From positions 1 to 64,000 of the forward strand of contig NZ_LRPB01000012.1 in the NCBI RefSeq assembly GCF_001592945.1: a stretch of 64,000 nt of DNA. The letters run 5' to 3'. Position 1 is the first letter of the stretch. Each line of letters starts with the position of its first letter. The DNA comes from Roseivirga seohaensis (lineage in GTDB: Bacteria; Bacteroidota; Bacteroidia; Cytophagales; Cyclobacteriaceae). This document shows positions 45,330 through 54,200 of this stretch, piece after piece. Below the pieces are notes generated by a model. It saw only the letters and a program-made list of their open reading frames with translations, was not told the origin of the DNA and made no database searches. The position numbers and the translations under genes are program-made.

Positions 45330-46127
45330 TTAGTAAAATTCCCTTCTGCTTTTCTTCCAAAAAGTAACCAAGAAAAAGGCAATGATTGCACCCCCGATAT
45401 GCGCCAAATGGGCCACGTTATCTCCTTGTGCTCTTTGAAATTCAGCGAACAGCTCATAAAGAATGTACACCGTAACTAAATATTTTGCCTTGATTGGGAA
45501 AGGAAGAAAGAGTAAGAAAAGTTCGGTATTGGGGAATAAAAGGGCAAAAGCCGCTAAAATTCCAAAAATTGCGCCCGAAGCTCCAACCATTGGGTAATCA
45601 CCAAAGAAAGCGTATAGACCACGTGCATATTGAATAGACTCTTGTCTTAACTGTGGGCTGTCTTCGTTTCTGGAATATTGCTCAATGAAAGGATAAATAT
45701 ACTCTGGCTTGTACACATTGTGCTTTGCAATCAGGCGATTAAAATCTTCAGAATTAGGATTGTCTAAGTAGCTTTCAACATCATTTTTAATGGCACTCAC
45801 CTCTAAGTAGTTTGCTCCTGTGTAGAAAAGTCCAGCTCCCACGCCTGTAACCATATACAGGATAATGAATTTCTTAGGTCCTAAAAACTGTTCTAAAAGC
45901 GGTCCGAAAATAAAGAGGGCAAACATGTTTCCGAAAATGTGCATTGGACTCAACGTGTCGTGCAGAAACATATAAGTAATAAACTGCACCGGATTGAAAT
46001 TATCAGAGGCAATGAAATACAAGCCAAAGCGGCTACCCAAATCCATTTTCAGTAAAAACTGAACCAACCAAATTCCGATATTGATATATAGGAGGTTTTT
46101 TACAAGGGGAGTAAGTCGTCCAAACAT
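45330..46127 (-). CDS. Rhomboid-family intramembrane serine protease (second copy)
   Basis: 265 residues, six membrane helices with Ser184 in VGASGAIFGIL and His243 in HLAHIGGAII, and the HxxxN-type MHIFGNMFALFIFG segment. An insert between helices 3 and 4 (about 110-175, DVESYLDNPNSEDFNRLIAK) is larger than in typical bacterial rhomboids. It is between mutL (5-base gap) and the other rhomboid gene, so mutL-rhomboid-rhomboid form one minus-strand operon. Confidence 0.9.
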   Translation of the reverse strand: MFGRLTPLVKNLLYINIGIWLVQFLLKMDLGSRFGLYFIASDNFNPVQFITYMFLHDTLSPMHIFGNMFALFIFGPLLEQFLGPKKFIILYMVTGVGAGLFYTGANYLEVSAIKNDVESYLDNPNSEDFNRLIAKHNVYKPEYIYPFIEQYSRNEDSPQLRQESIQYARGLYAFFGDYPMVGASGAIFGILAAFALLFPNTELFLLFLPFPIKAKYLVTVYILYELFAEFQRAQGDNVAHLAHIGGAIIAFFLVTFWKKSRREFY

Positions 46128-46132
46128 AGGTG

Positions 46133-47995
46133 TTAGTTAAAAAACTGGTCTATTTTTTCCAATTCCATTACGAAAGATGTTTTTCTTCCATTAGGTGAAT
46201 AATTCGGGTTTTTGCATGCAAAAAGTTGGTCGATCAATGAAGCCATTTCTTCTGGTGACAAAGTTGTTCCCGTTTTTAAAGAAGAACGTTTTGCGATTGA
46301 TCTAGCAATGTTTTCATCGGCACTGATAGACAGCTCCGATTGATTTTGCTTGAACTGTTCAACAAAGCCCTCAAACAATTGTTTTTCGTTTGCCGCTTTT
46401 AAGTCTGCTGGTACTCCATTAATCACCACCGTATTTTTTCCAAATTCTGAAAACTCAAAACCAATGGCACTGATTTCGTCTTTCATACCCATAACGAGGG
46501 CAAAGTCGGCAGGGTTGAGTTCTAAACTTTGCGGAAACAACGACTGCTGAGAGGCTCCTGATCGGTTCTGGATCATCTGAAAAAAGCGTTCATATAAAAT
46601 ACGTTCATGTGCCTCTTGTTGTGCCACTAAAAGCAAACCAGATTTTACATGGGTTGCAATATACTTTTTATGAATCTGAAAATACTTTGCCGATGGTAAA
46701 ACCGCTTCATGATTCGGTTTATAAGCCTCAGCTGTGTTGGCTGCGCTGCCCATGGTTACAGTGCTTTGTGCTTCTGGGTGAATGTCCAGCTGAGCGTTTT
46801 GTCTTTCTTCCTTTTCTATGTCCTTCTGTAGGCCGTCATACAATTTCTCCCAATGCGAAGTAGATTCGCGTTTTTTGTCCAAGTCTCGGAACTGCCCATA
46901 ATTTCTATCTGATTGGCTTGAGATGGTTCCCGTGCTTGAGCCTTGAGATTGTGGCCGGAAAGAAGCAAAGTTGACATCGGCACCAAAGTCTAGGGCTGGA
47001 GTAATATTGTGCGTTCCTAAAGCTTGTCTTACGGCAGCCTTTACTATGGCATAAACCGTACGTTCATCATCAAACTTTATTTCAGTTTTGGTGGGGTGAA
47101 CGTTGATATCGATGTGCTTTGGATCAAGCTCTAAAAAGAGGGTGTAGAAAGGAAAGTTTCCATCAGGAATAAGTCCAGTAAAAGCAGTGGTTACGGCATG
47201 GTTCAGGTAATTGCTTTTAATGAAACGGTTGTTCACAAAAAAGAACTGCTCCCCACGGGTTTTCTTAGCAAACTCAGGTTTTCCTACATAGCCGTAAACT
47301 TTCAGCATGTCGGTTTCTTCTAAACAAGAAGCCATTTGCGCTTGGTATTTTTTACCAAAAATGCCCACAATTCTATTGCTCAACTTACCCGAGGTAAGGT
47401 GATACATTTCCAAATCGTTGTGGTACATGGTCATTTCCACTTGAGGATTCGATAGCGCCACACGCTGAAATTCGTCAACGATATGGCGCATTTCAACTGA
47501 ATTTGATTTTAAGAAATTCCGCCTTGCAGGAACATTGTAAAAAAGGTTTTTTACACAAAACGAAGTGCCAACTGGGGTAGAAGTGGGTTCTTGTTTTTTT
47601 ACTTCGGAAGCCTCAATTTGAAGCAAAACCCCAAGTTCTTCACTTTCTTTTCTAGTTTTGGCTTCTACTTGGCTTACCGCAGCAATTGAGGCCATTGCTT
47701 CACCTCGAAAGCCCATAGTTTTTATACTGAAAAGATCTTCTGTAGAACGGATTTTTGATGTGGCGTGTCGTTCAAAACACATACGAACGTCTGTTTCAGA
47801 CATTCCTGTTCCGTTGTCAATTACTTGAATTAAGGCTTTTCCTGCCTCTTTTATAATCAATTTAATGTTTGTAGCTCCTGCGTCAATGCCGTTTTCCAGT
47901 AGTTCTTTTACTACCGAAGCAGGACGCTGGACTACCTCGCCAGCGGCAATCTGATTGGCGATATTATCAGGAAGTAATCGTATTAAATCGGGCAT
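46133..47995 (-). CDS. mutL: DNA mismatch repair protein MutL, endonuclease motif degenerate
   Basis: 620 residues. The N-terminal GHKL ATPase is intact: NGIDAGATNIKL, IDNGTGM, FERHATSKI, MGFRGEAMASI, and the KFDDERTVY and HPTKTEIKF region of the transducer. After a variable linker, the C-terminal domain carries QQEAHERILYE (Gln459, Glu461) where endonuclease-type MutL has DQHAxxExxxxE, and CKNPNYSPNGRKT (594-606) where CPHGRPT is usual. The metal-binding Asp, His and Cys positions are thus replaced. It should still couple MutS to downstream steps but probably cannot nick DNA itself. Confidence 0.92.
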   Translation of the reverse strand: MPDLIRLLPDNIANQIAAGEVVQRPASVVKELLENGIDAGATNIKLIIKEAGKALIQVIDNGTGMSETDVRMCFERHATSKIRSTEDLFSIKTMGFRGEAMASIAAVSQVEAKTRKESEELGVLLQIEASEVKKQEPTSTPVGTSFCVKNLFYNVPARRNFLKSNSVEMRHIVDEFQRVALSNPQVEMTMYHNDLEMYHLTSGKLSNRIVGIFGKKYQAQMASCLEETDMLKVYGYVGKPEFAKKTRGEQFFFVNNRFIKSNYLNHAVTTAFTGLIPDGNFPFYTLFLELDPKHIDINVHPTKTEIKFDDERTVYAIVKAAVRQALGTHNITPALDFGADVNFASFRPQSQGSSTGTISSQSDRNYGQFRDLDKKRESTSHWEKLYDGLQKDIEKEERQNAQLDIHPEAQSTVTMGSAANTAEAYKPNHEAVLPSAKYFQIHKKYIATHVKSGLLLVAQQEAHERILYERFFQMIQNRSGASQQSLFPQSLELNPADFALVMGMKDEISAIGFEFSEFGKNTVVINGVPADLKAANEKQLFEGFVEQFKQNQSELSISADENIARSIAKRSSLKTGTTLSPEEMASLIDQLFACKNPNYSPNGRKTSFVMELEKIDQFFN

Positions 47996-48010
47996 GCAAG
48001 GTTGAAGAAA

Positions 48011-48364
48011 TTACTTTCGCATTTTCTTCCAAATTAAATAAGGAACATAAAGAAGGGCAAGGTAGAAAATATCTTTTCCGATGTAAACGAAACCACCTAC
48101 AAACAGCACCAAAATCACAAAAATGATTAGACGCAACATGATGGTTTGATCAACCCCATTTTTGGCGTGTTTCATGTTTTTTCTGAAAGAACCTTCTATT
48201 TGCGAACGATAACCTGCATCAAGTTTTGCATCGTCACTCAAACCCAACTCAGCTTTAATTCTGCTGGTGCGGTTCTCGATGTCTTCTTTTATAGGATCGT
48301 AGTACCGAGGCTTGATGTCGTATCGCTGATAATTGGGTTTCTTTACAAGACTTGGTAGCTTCAT
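48011..48364 (-). CDS. Small conserved membrane protein
   Basis: 117 residues from the ATG at 48364 (MKLPSLVKKPNYQRYDIKPR), chosen because the longer frame adds an unsupported basic extension. The first 70 residues are charged (YYDPIKEDIENRTSRIKAEL). Two membrane helices follow (about 75-95 LRLIIFVILVLFVGGFV; about 97-112 FYLALLYVPYLIW), ending KKMRK. Family not recognised; proteins of this form next to mutL occur in other Cytophagales to my memory. It lies 15 bases upstream of mutL. Confidence 0.75.
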   Translation of the reverse strand: MKLPSLVKKPNYQRYDIKPRYYDPIKEDIENRTSRIKAELGLSDDAKLDAGYRSQIEGSFRKNMKHAKNGVDQTIMLRLIIFVILVLFVGGFVYIGKDIFYLALLYVPYLIWKKMRK

Positions 48365-48431
48365 AATATAGTTTCTTATAATTTGACGTTCTTTATATCG
48401 CAAAGAATTTCGCTATAAACTACGTCATGAG

Positions 48432-48451
48432 CAAATTTATGGTTTATTTGC
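48432..48451. promoter_or_regulatory. Overlapping divergent promoter elements
   Basis: On the minus strand TAAATTTG (48439-48432) matches the -7 consensus exactly and would serve the membrane-protein/mutL operon. It is part of an inverted repeat GCAAAT (48431-48436) / ATTTGC (48446-48451). The right arm reads TTATTTG on the + strand, a partial match for the gene at 48474. Confidence 0.5.
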
Positions 48452-48473
48452 TATAACTAAAAATTACGGCATA

Positions 48474-51401
48474 ATGCTTAAAAAAGTTACTTACACCTTT
48501 CTTCTACTTTCTTGTTTCACTATCGTAGCTAGCGCGCAAAAAATCTATTCTAAAATAGACAGAGCAAGCCAAAAAGTATGGGTTGATAGTGTTTTCAACA
48601 GTATGACTCCTGAGGAAAGGCTGGGCCAACTTTTTATGGTGGCGGCTTATTCAAACAGAAATGAAGCGCACTATGCAGAAATAGACTCCCTCATTTCTAA
48701 GTATAATATTGGCGGTTTAATCTTCTTTCAAGGAGGCGCAGGCAGACAAGCCCATCTTACCAATCGTTATCAGGCAAAAGCTAAAGTACCATTGGCCATT
48801 GCCATGGATGCAGAATGGGGAATAGGTATGCGATTGGACAGCATAATGGACTTTCCTAAGCAAATGACTTTAGGCGCCATACAAGATAACCGACTGATTT
48901 ATGAAATGGGCAAGGAAGTGGCCAATCAGTTCAAGCAATTGAACATGCACATCAATTTTGCGCCAGTTGTCGATGTAAATGTGAATCCTAAAAACCCTGT
49001 GATTGGCTATAGGTCTTTTGGCGAAAATAAATTTAATGTGGCTGAAAAAGGTGTGGCTTATATGAAGGGCATGCAAGACTTTGGCATAATGGCTAATGCT
49101 AAGCATTTTCCTGGTCATGGCGATACCGATGTAGATTCTCACGCAGATTTGCCAGTGATTAACCACAGCAAAGAACGCATGAATGACATTGAACTTTATC
49201 CTTTTAAGGCCTTGATGAAAGATAGCTTGATGAGTGTAATGGTAGCGCATTTGCAAATTCCTGCTTATGATAACCGAGAGAAAACCCCAACTACGCTTTC
49301 ACAAAAAGTAGTAACCGACCTGCTAAAAAATGAACTTGGTTTTGATGGTTTGGCTTTTACCGATGCCATGAACATGCAAGGCGTAGCAAAATATTACGAG
49401 CCTGGCGAAGCCGATGTGCGTGCTTTGATGGCTGGGAATGATATTATTCTTTATCCTGTAGATGTAGCAAAAGGCATTGACCAAGTAAAGAAGGCCATTA
49501 AAAAAGGCGATTTGACTCAAGCCTCACTTGATTATCGAGTAAGAAGAATTTTGGAAGCTAAATACTGGTTGGGGCTTTCTAAGTATAAACCAATTTCAAC
49601 AGATAACCTTACAGAGCGCATTAACACCAGCTATGCAGAAATGCTCAATCGTATTCTTTACCAAAAGGCGATGACTGTGGTGGACAATACAGATGAGCTT
49701 TTACCAATCATTAGATTGGACAGTACCAAGTTTGCCTCACTGGACTTTGGTTCTGCAGATAATCTGGAGTTTCAGAGTACGCTAAGCAAGTATGCCAAGT
49801 TCGATCATTTTAGGGCAGGAACTACTTATCGGTCTTTGTTAGACTCGCTGGCTTCTTATAATACTGTAGTTGTGGGCTATGGTGGAATTACCAATTCAAC
49901 CAAAGATCAGCACGGAGTAAAGTCGGAAGAGGTGCAGTTTATTCGCGACTTACAGGCCAAAACCAATGTCATTGTTGTGGCATTTGGTAATGCCTATGGG
50001 CTTCAGTTTTTTGATGGGGTGAAGAATGTTATTTGCACTTATGAAGACAATGAAATTACAAGAAATATTGCTCCACAAATCATTTTTGGAGCCCTTCGTG
50101 CCGAAGGTAAATTACCAGTAACTACAGGTAATTTTAAAAGTGGAACAGGAATTAAGACAATGACCGCCTCTCGTTTAGGTTTTGGATTGCCAGAGGAAGT
50201 AGGAATGGATTCTGAAACATTGAAAGGCATAGATGATTTAATGAAAAAAGCGATTGACGGTAAAGCAACTCCTGGTGGTCAAGTGATGGTGGCCAGAAAG
50301 GGCAAAGTGATCTTCAGCAAGAATTATGGTTATCAAACTTATGACAGTCTCATCGCTGTAAATGACGAAACGATGTACGATTTGGCCTCAATTACCAAAG
50401 TGATGGCCAGTGTGCAGGTGCTGATGTACCTTAACGAAAACGGCCTCATCGACATGAATAAAACCTTGGGTGATTACTTGCCCGATGTGAAGGGAACAAA
50501 CAAAGAAAACTTGGTCATTCGAGATGTGCTTTTGCACCAAGCTGGCCTTCAGCCTTTTATTCCTTTTTGGAAAAGGACAGTAGAGAATGGAGTTTTGAAT
50601 GATGCTTATTATAGCGAAACCCCAGGCCCGAGTTACAATTCTACCATTGCCGATCATGTATACGGAAGCCCAGCTTTAGCAGATTCAGTTTGGAAATGGG
50701 TAATTGATGCGGATTTGAGAAAAATGCCTAAGGGCGAAGAAAAGTACGATTACCTCTATTCGGATATGGGTTATTATTTTTTCTACAAGTTGGCTGAAAA
50801 TATTCTAGACAAACCTTTTGATGCTTTTCTAAATGATAAACTTTATGCTCCGCTAGGTTTACAAACCATGGGATACCTACCTACGGAAAAAGGGTTTTTA
50901 GCAGAAATTGCTCCAACCGAAGACGATAACCTTTTCAGAAAAACTTTATTGAGAGGAACCGTACACGACCAAGGTGCTGCCATGTTTGGTGGAGTAGCAG
51001 GGCATGCGGGTTTGTTTTCCAATGCGCTCGATTTAGCTATTCTTATGCAAATGCATTTACAACTGGGCCAGTATGGCAATCAAAAATATTATAAACTGAA
51101 TACGATTCCTGCTTTTACTTCGCAACAAACGGAAGACAATCGAAGGGGGATGGGCTGGGACAAACCAATTGTGGGTAAAGATGAAGGGCCAACATCACGT
51201 TATGCCTCAGCATCTACTTTTGGGCATTCAGGGTTTACGGGTACTGCGGTTTGGGCCGATCCAGAGCAAGAGCTGGTTTATGTATTCCTTGCAAACCGCG
51301 TTTATCCGAATGCGGATAATACAAAACTGATTCAATGGAACATTCGTACCAAAATTCAAGATTTAATCTACGAGTCGATCTGGAACTTTAATAATGACTA
51401 A
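48474..51401 (+). CDS. GH3 beta-N-acetylglucosaminidase fused to class C beta-lactamase-like serine hydrolase
   Basis: 975 residues. Signal peptide (LLLSCFTIVASAQ). Residues about 30-370: GH3/NagZ domain with ANAKHFPGHGDTDVDSHADL (the HxxxGHGxTDxDSH loop carrying the acid/base His-Asp pair) and nucleophile Asp in FTDAMNMQGVAKYY. Residues about 390-570: a GH3 C-terminal-like domain. Residues about 590-975: a beta-lactamase/DD-peptidase domain with SITK (SxxK), YSDMGY (Y-x-N replaced by Y-S-D) and GHSGFTGT (HxG). The fusion, common in Bacteroidota, should act on muropeptides in the periplasm: GlcNAc removal plus amidase/esterase-type cleavage. bshA follows after 38 bases. Confidence 0.9.
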   Translation: MLKKVTYTFLLLSCFTIVASAQKIYSKIDRASQKVWVDSVFNSMTPEERLGQLFMVAAYSNRNEAHYAEIDSLISKYNIGGLIFFQGGAGRQAHLTNRYQAKAKVPLAIAMDAEWGIGMRLDSIMDFPKQMTLGAIQDNRLIYEMGKEVANQFKQLNMHINFAPVVDVNVNPKNPVIGYRSFGENKFNVAEKGVAYMKGMQDFGIMANAKHFPGHGDTDVDSHADLPVINHSKERMNDIELYPFKALMKDSLMSVMVAHLQIPAYDNREKTPTTLSQKVVTDLLKNELGFDGLAFTDAMNMQGVAKYYEPGEADVRALMAGNDIILYPVDVAKGIDQVKKAIKKGDLTQASLDYRVRRILEAKYWLGLSKYKPISTDNLTERINTSYAEMLNRILYQKAMTVVDNTDELLPIIRLDSTKFASLDFGSADNLEFQSTLSKYAKFDHFRAGTTYRSLLDSLASYNTVVVGYGGITNSTKDQHGVKSEEVQFIRDLQAKTNVIVVAFGNAYGLQFFDGVKNVICTYEDNEITRNIAPQIIFGALRAEGKLPVTTGNFKSGTGIKTMTASRLGFGLPEEVGMDSETLKGIDDLMKKAIDGKATPGGQVMVARKGKVIFSKNYGYQTYDSLIAVNDETMYDLASITKVMASVQVLMYLNENGLIDMNKTLGDYLPDVKGTNKENLVIRDVLLHQAGLQPFIPFWKRTVENGVLNDAYYSETPGPSYNSTIADHVYGSPALADSVWKWVIDADLRKMPKGEEKYDYLYSDMGYYFFYKLAENILDKPFDAFLNDKLYAPLGLQTMGYLPTEKGFLAEIAPTEDDNLFRKTLLRGTVHDQGAAMFGGVAGHAGLFSNALDLAILMQMHLQLGQYGNQKYYKLNTIPAFTSQQTEDNRRGMGWDKPIVGKDEGPTSRYASASTFGHSGFTGTAVWADPEQELVYVFLANRVYPNADNTKLIQWNIRTKIQDLIYESIWNFNND

Positions 51402-51439
51402 CCAGTTGAAAGAAAGTTGGCTTTAAAGCGCTAGAATTA

Positions 51440-52582
51440 ATGAATATTGGAATCGTGTGTTACCCAACCTTTGGTGGTTCGGGAGTTGTAGCTACAGAAC
51501 TAGGAATAGGGCTGGCTAAAAAGGGGTATAAAATTCATTTTATTACCTATTCTCAACCCACTAGATTGGACTTCTTTAACGAGAATCTTTTTTATCACGA
51601 AGTAAATATTCGTTCCTATCCGCTTTTCAAATTTCCTCCTTATGAACTCGCATTGGCCAGTAAAATGGTAGATGTGGTGAAATACGAAAAGCTTGATTTG
51701 CTGCATGTGCATTATGCAATCCCACATGCTTCGGCTGCGGTGTTGGCCAAGCAAATTCTGAAAGATCAAGGCATTGAAATCCCAGTAATTACCACTTTGC
51801 ACGGTACAGATATTACTTTGGTGGGGAAAGATCCATCGTATGAGCCTGTGGTAACTTATAGCATCAACCAGTCCGATGGTGTTACTTCGGTTTCTGAAGA
51901 TTTAAAGAAAGATACCTACAAGCATTTTAACATCAGACGTGAAATTGAGGTGATTCCCAATTTTATCGATCTGGAAAAATTCAAGAAACAACGTAAAGAA
52001 CACTTCAAAACCGCCATTTGCCCGAATGGGGAAAAGCTCATCGTTCACACATCAAACTTCAGAAAAGTAAAGCGTATTGACGATGTAGTGAAAGTGTTCC
52101 ATAAAATTCAAGAACAAATACCAGCTCGTTTGCTTTTGGTAGGCGATGGACCAGAAAGAAGTCATATAGAAACGCTTTGCCGTGAGTTAGGCATTTATGA
52201 CGAAGTAAGATTTTTAGGAAAATTAGAAGCGGTGCAAGAAGTGCTTTCGGTTGCCGATTTATTCTTAATGCCCTCTGAAAAGGAAAGCTTTGGTTTATCT
52301 GCTTTAGAGGCCATGGCTTGTGAAGTGCCATTAGTGACTTCGGATGCGGGTGGTATTCCCGAGTTAAACCTTCATGGTATAACTGGTTTTGTTTCTCCCA
52401 TTGGAGACGTAGAGGACATGACAAAAAATGCCTTACATATTCTGAAAGATGAGAACTTACCAACTTTTAAAATCAATGCACTTAAAAGGGCTCAAGATTT
52501 TGACATTGCGAATATTCTTCCTCTTTATGAAGCATATTACGACAGAGTAGTTGCTGAAATGAAAGCTCAGGCTGCGCTTTAA
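51440..52582 (+). CDS. bshA: N-acetyl-alpha-D-glucosaminyl L-malate synthase
   Basis: 380 residues, GT4 family. The BshA N-terminus MNIGIVCYPTFGGSGVVATE is diagnostic, with HVHYAIPHASAAVLAKQ, TTLHGTDITLVG, VIPNFIDLEKF, and the GT4 donor motif PSEKESFGLSALEAMACEVP. It joins UDP-GlcNAc and L-malate, the first step of bacillithiol synthesis. bshB and bshC are not in the window. Confidence 0.95.
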   Translation: MNIGIVCYPTFGGSGVVATELGIGLAKKGYKIHFITYSQPTRLDFFNENLFYHEVNIRSYPLFKFPPYELALASKMVDVVKYEKLDLLHVHYAIPHASAAVLAKQILKDQGIEIPVITTLHGTDITLVGKDPSYEPVVTYSINQSDGVTSVSEDLKKDTYKHFNIRREIEVIPNFIDLEKFKKQRKEHFKTAICPNGEKLIVHTSNFRKVKRIDDVVKVFHKIQEQIPARLLLVGDGPERSHIETLCRELGIYDEVRFLGKLEAVQEVLSVADLFLMPSEKESFGLSALEAMACEVPLVTSDAGGIPELNLHGITGFVSPIGDVEDMTKNALHILKDENLPTFKINALKRAQDFDIANILPLYEAYYDRVVAEMKAQAAL

Positions 52583-52592
52583 TTTAACTCGA

Positions 52593-53393
52593 ATGAAGGT
52601 AAGTATTGTTGGTTGCGGTTGGTTAGGCTTGGCTTTGGGTAGAAGATTAGCTGAGGAAGGTTTTGCTGTGATGGGCAGCACTACTTCAAAAGAGAAATGC
52701 GATTTACTTTCTGATGCAGGTATCAATCCGTTTTTACTCAAAATGGATCCGATGCCAACAGGCGAAAACTTCAATGCTCTTTTTCAAACCGATGTATTGG
52801 TCATCAATATTCCCCCCGGGAGAAAAAAAAATACACCTGAGTTTTATGGTGAACAAATCAAGTACTTGAAATATTTAGCAGATCAGCACAAAGTACCCAG
52901 AGTTATTTTTGTGAGCTCTACTTCTTACTACCCGAATACAGGCGATTGGGTAACCGAAACTACCAATTTCAACTTAGAAAATGGATCGACAAAAGCGGTG
53001 GTATTGGGTGAAAGGGAAATTCGACAATTGGAGGCTAAACTCACCGTTCTTCGTTGTGGAGGTTTAATGGGCGAAGACAGAGTTCCGGGAAAGTGGTTTG
53101 CAGGCAAGGTCACTTCAGGAGCTTCCACCCCAGTTAATTACATTCATCGTGATGACGTCATTAATATTATTCTCCAATTAATAAAGGGTGATTTGCCAGA
53201 AGAGGGTACACTCAATTTAGTTTGCCCCGAACACCCAACACGTAAAGAAGTACACGAAGCCATGGCGCATAAGTATAACTTCGACCAGCCCATTTGGGAG
53301 TCACCTGAACGTATTGATTCTAAAAAAGTGTCGGGGAAAAAGCTTACTGACCTAGGGTATAGCTTCTTAAAACCGACTCCTCTGGATTTCTAG
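52593..53393 (+). CDS. NAD(P)-binding SDR/YeeZ-like epimerase family protein
   Basis: 266 residues. N-terminal Rossmann motif SIVGCGWLGLALGRRLAEEG (GxGxxG), then TDVLVINIPPGRKKN, FVSSTSYYPNTG and RCGGLMGEDRVPGKW. This matches the YeeZ/atypical extended SDR group, which lacks a clear YxxxK. Substrate unknown. It starts 10 bases after bshA, so it is likely in the same transcript, and converges on a small minus-strand ORF. Confidence 0.85.
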   Translation: MKVSIVGCGWLGLALGRRLAEEGFAVMGSTTSKEKCDLLSDAGINPFLLKMDPMPTGENFNALFQTDVLVINIPPGRKKNTPEFYGEQIKYLKYLADQHKVPRVIFVSSTSYYPNTGDWVTETTNFNLENGSTKAVVLGEREIRQLEAKLTVLRCGGLMGEDRVPGKWFAGKVTSGASTPVNYIHRDDVINIILQLIKGDLPEEGTLNLVCPEHPTRKEVHEAMAHKYNFDQPIWESPERIDSKKVSGKKLTDLGYSFLKPTPLDF

Positions 53394-53405
53394 AGAACGT
53401 CTATT

Positions 53406-53573
53406 TTAACTTTCAATAACCTCTAAAAAAAGTTCACCACGCTTCAGCTTGTTGATGGCTTTAATGGATTTCAATCGATTATTAATTTGGGTGAACATTT
53501 CATCTTCTGCTTGAGCTATCTGCCAGCCTTGTTTATAAGTGACAGGTAGTGATTGTTGTTTTTGATTTTTCAT
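53406..53573 (-). CDS. Small protein, 55 residues
   Basis: ATG at 53573, TAA at 53408-53406. The product begins MKNQKQQSLPVTYKQGWQI and continues with AQAEDEMFTQINNRLKSI and KAINKLKRGELFLEVIES; it is charged and probably helical, with no signal. It is short, and the only support is an uninterrupted frame filling most of the space between convergent genes and a protein-like composition. I do not recognise it. Confidence 0.45.
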   Translation of the reverse strand: MKNQKQQSLPVTYKQGWQIAQAEDEMFTQINNRLKSIKAINKLKRGELFLEVIES

Positions 53574-53672
53574 GTCTGAGTTAATTGACCATTCCTAAAT
53601 AAAAAAATTGCTCAGTTAGTTCCCGAGACGACAATCGAGAACAATATTTTTTTAATTACACCCTAGACGATT

Positions 53673-53727
53673 AAAAGCCCATGTATGTTTAGGTGATGAC
53701 AAGCTAAACGCATGGGCTTTAATTTTT
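53673..53727. terminator. Long hairpin, probable bidirectional terminator
   Basis: AAAGCCCATG (53674-53683) pairs with CATGGGCTTT (53711-53720). Inside, GTTTAG (53687-53692) pairs with CTAAAC (53704-53709), leaving an 11-base loop. A run of A precedes and T follows (AATTTTT). It could end the minus-strand gene at 53762. A shorter imperfect inverted repeat, GTTCCCGAG...TCGAGAAC, lies at about 53618-53641. Confidence 0.6.
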
Positions 53728-53761
53728 GTTATTTACAACACTGTTTTTTAACATATGTTGG

Positions 53762-54178
53762 CTATTTCCATACGCCTAGAATAACTCCGATAATAGTAAA
53801 GGCGATGGTGTGGTAAAGTGAGTCAATCATAATCAGTCCAACTCCCTTTCTAGCGAAATTGTAATTAAGTGCGGTAGAAGGAATAATAAAAAATAAGCCT
53901 GTCATTAGTCCCATCATGCCACCCATTGTAGCATCCATATCGGGGTTTTCTCCAAAACCATAAAAGAACATGGCCATTCCAAAGCTCACTACAAAAGAGA
54001 GAATGAGTGCGCTACCGAATAGCTTTCCCATGTTTGCCTTCTTGAGTTCATCATCAGAGAGGCCAACGCCTCGCTGCCAAGCTTTACCGAAAAGAGGGCC
54101 ATACCATATAGCGCCCAGTGCAAAATAGGCCACTGTCGATACGACAACCGCCAACCAATTGATGTTTGAAATGTCCAT
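53762..54178 (-). CDS. DUF1761 membrane protein
   Basis: 138 residues from the ATG at 54178 (MDISNINWLAVVVSTVAYFA); the open frame reaches 23 codons further upstream into the preceding gene. Four membrane helices; FALGAIWYGPLFGKAW is the hallmark of DUF1761, followed by GSALILSFVVSFGMAMFFYG and a C-terminal TIAFTIIGVILGVWK. Function unknown. It lies directly downstream of a lipoprotein gene with a 22-base gap. Confidence 0.85.
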   Translation of the reverse strand: MDISNINWLAVVVSTVAYFALGAIWYGPLFGKAWQRGVGLSDDELKKANMGKLFGSALILSFVVSFGMAMFFYGFGENPDMDATMGGMMGLMTGLFFIIPSTALNYNFARKGVGLIMIDSLYHTIAFTIIGVILGVWK

Positions 54179-54200
54179 AGTTTTATGTTTGGTTAAAAAA

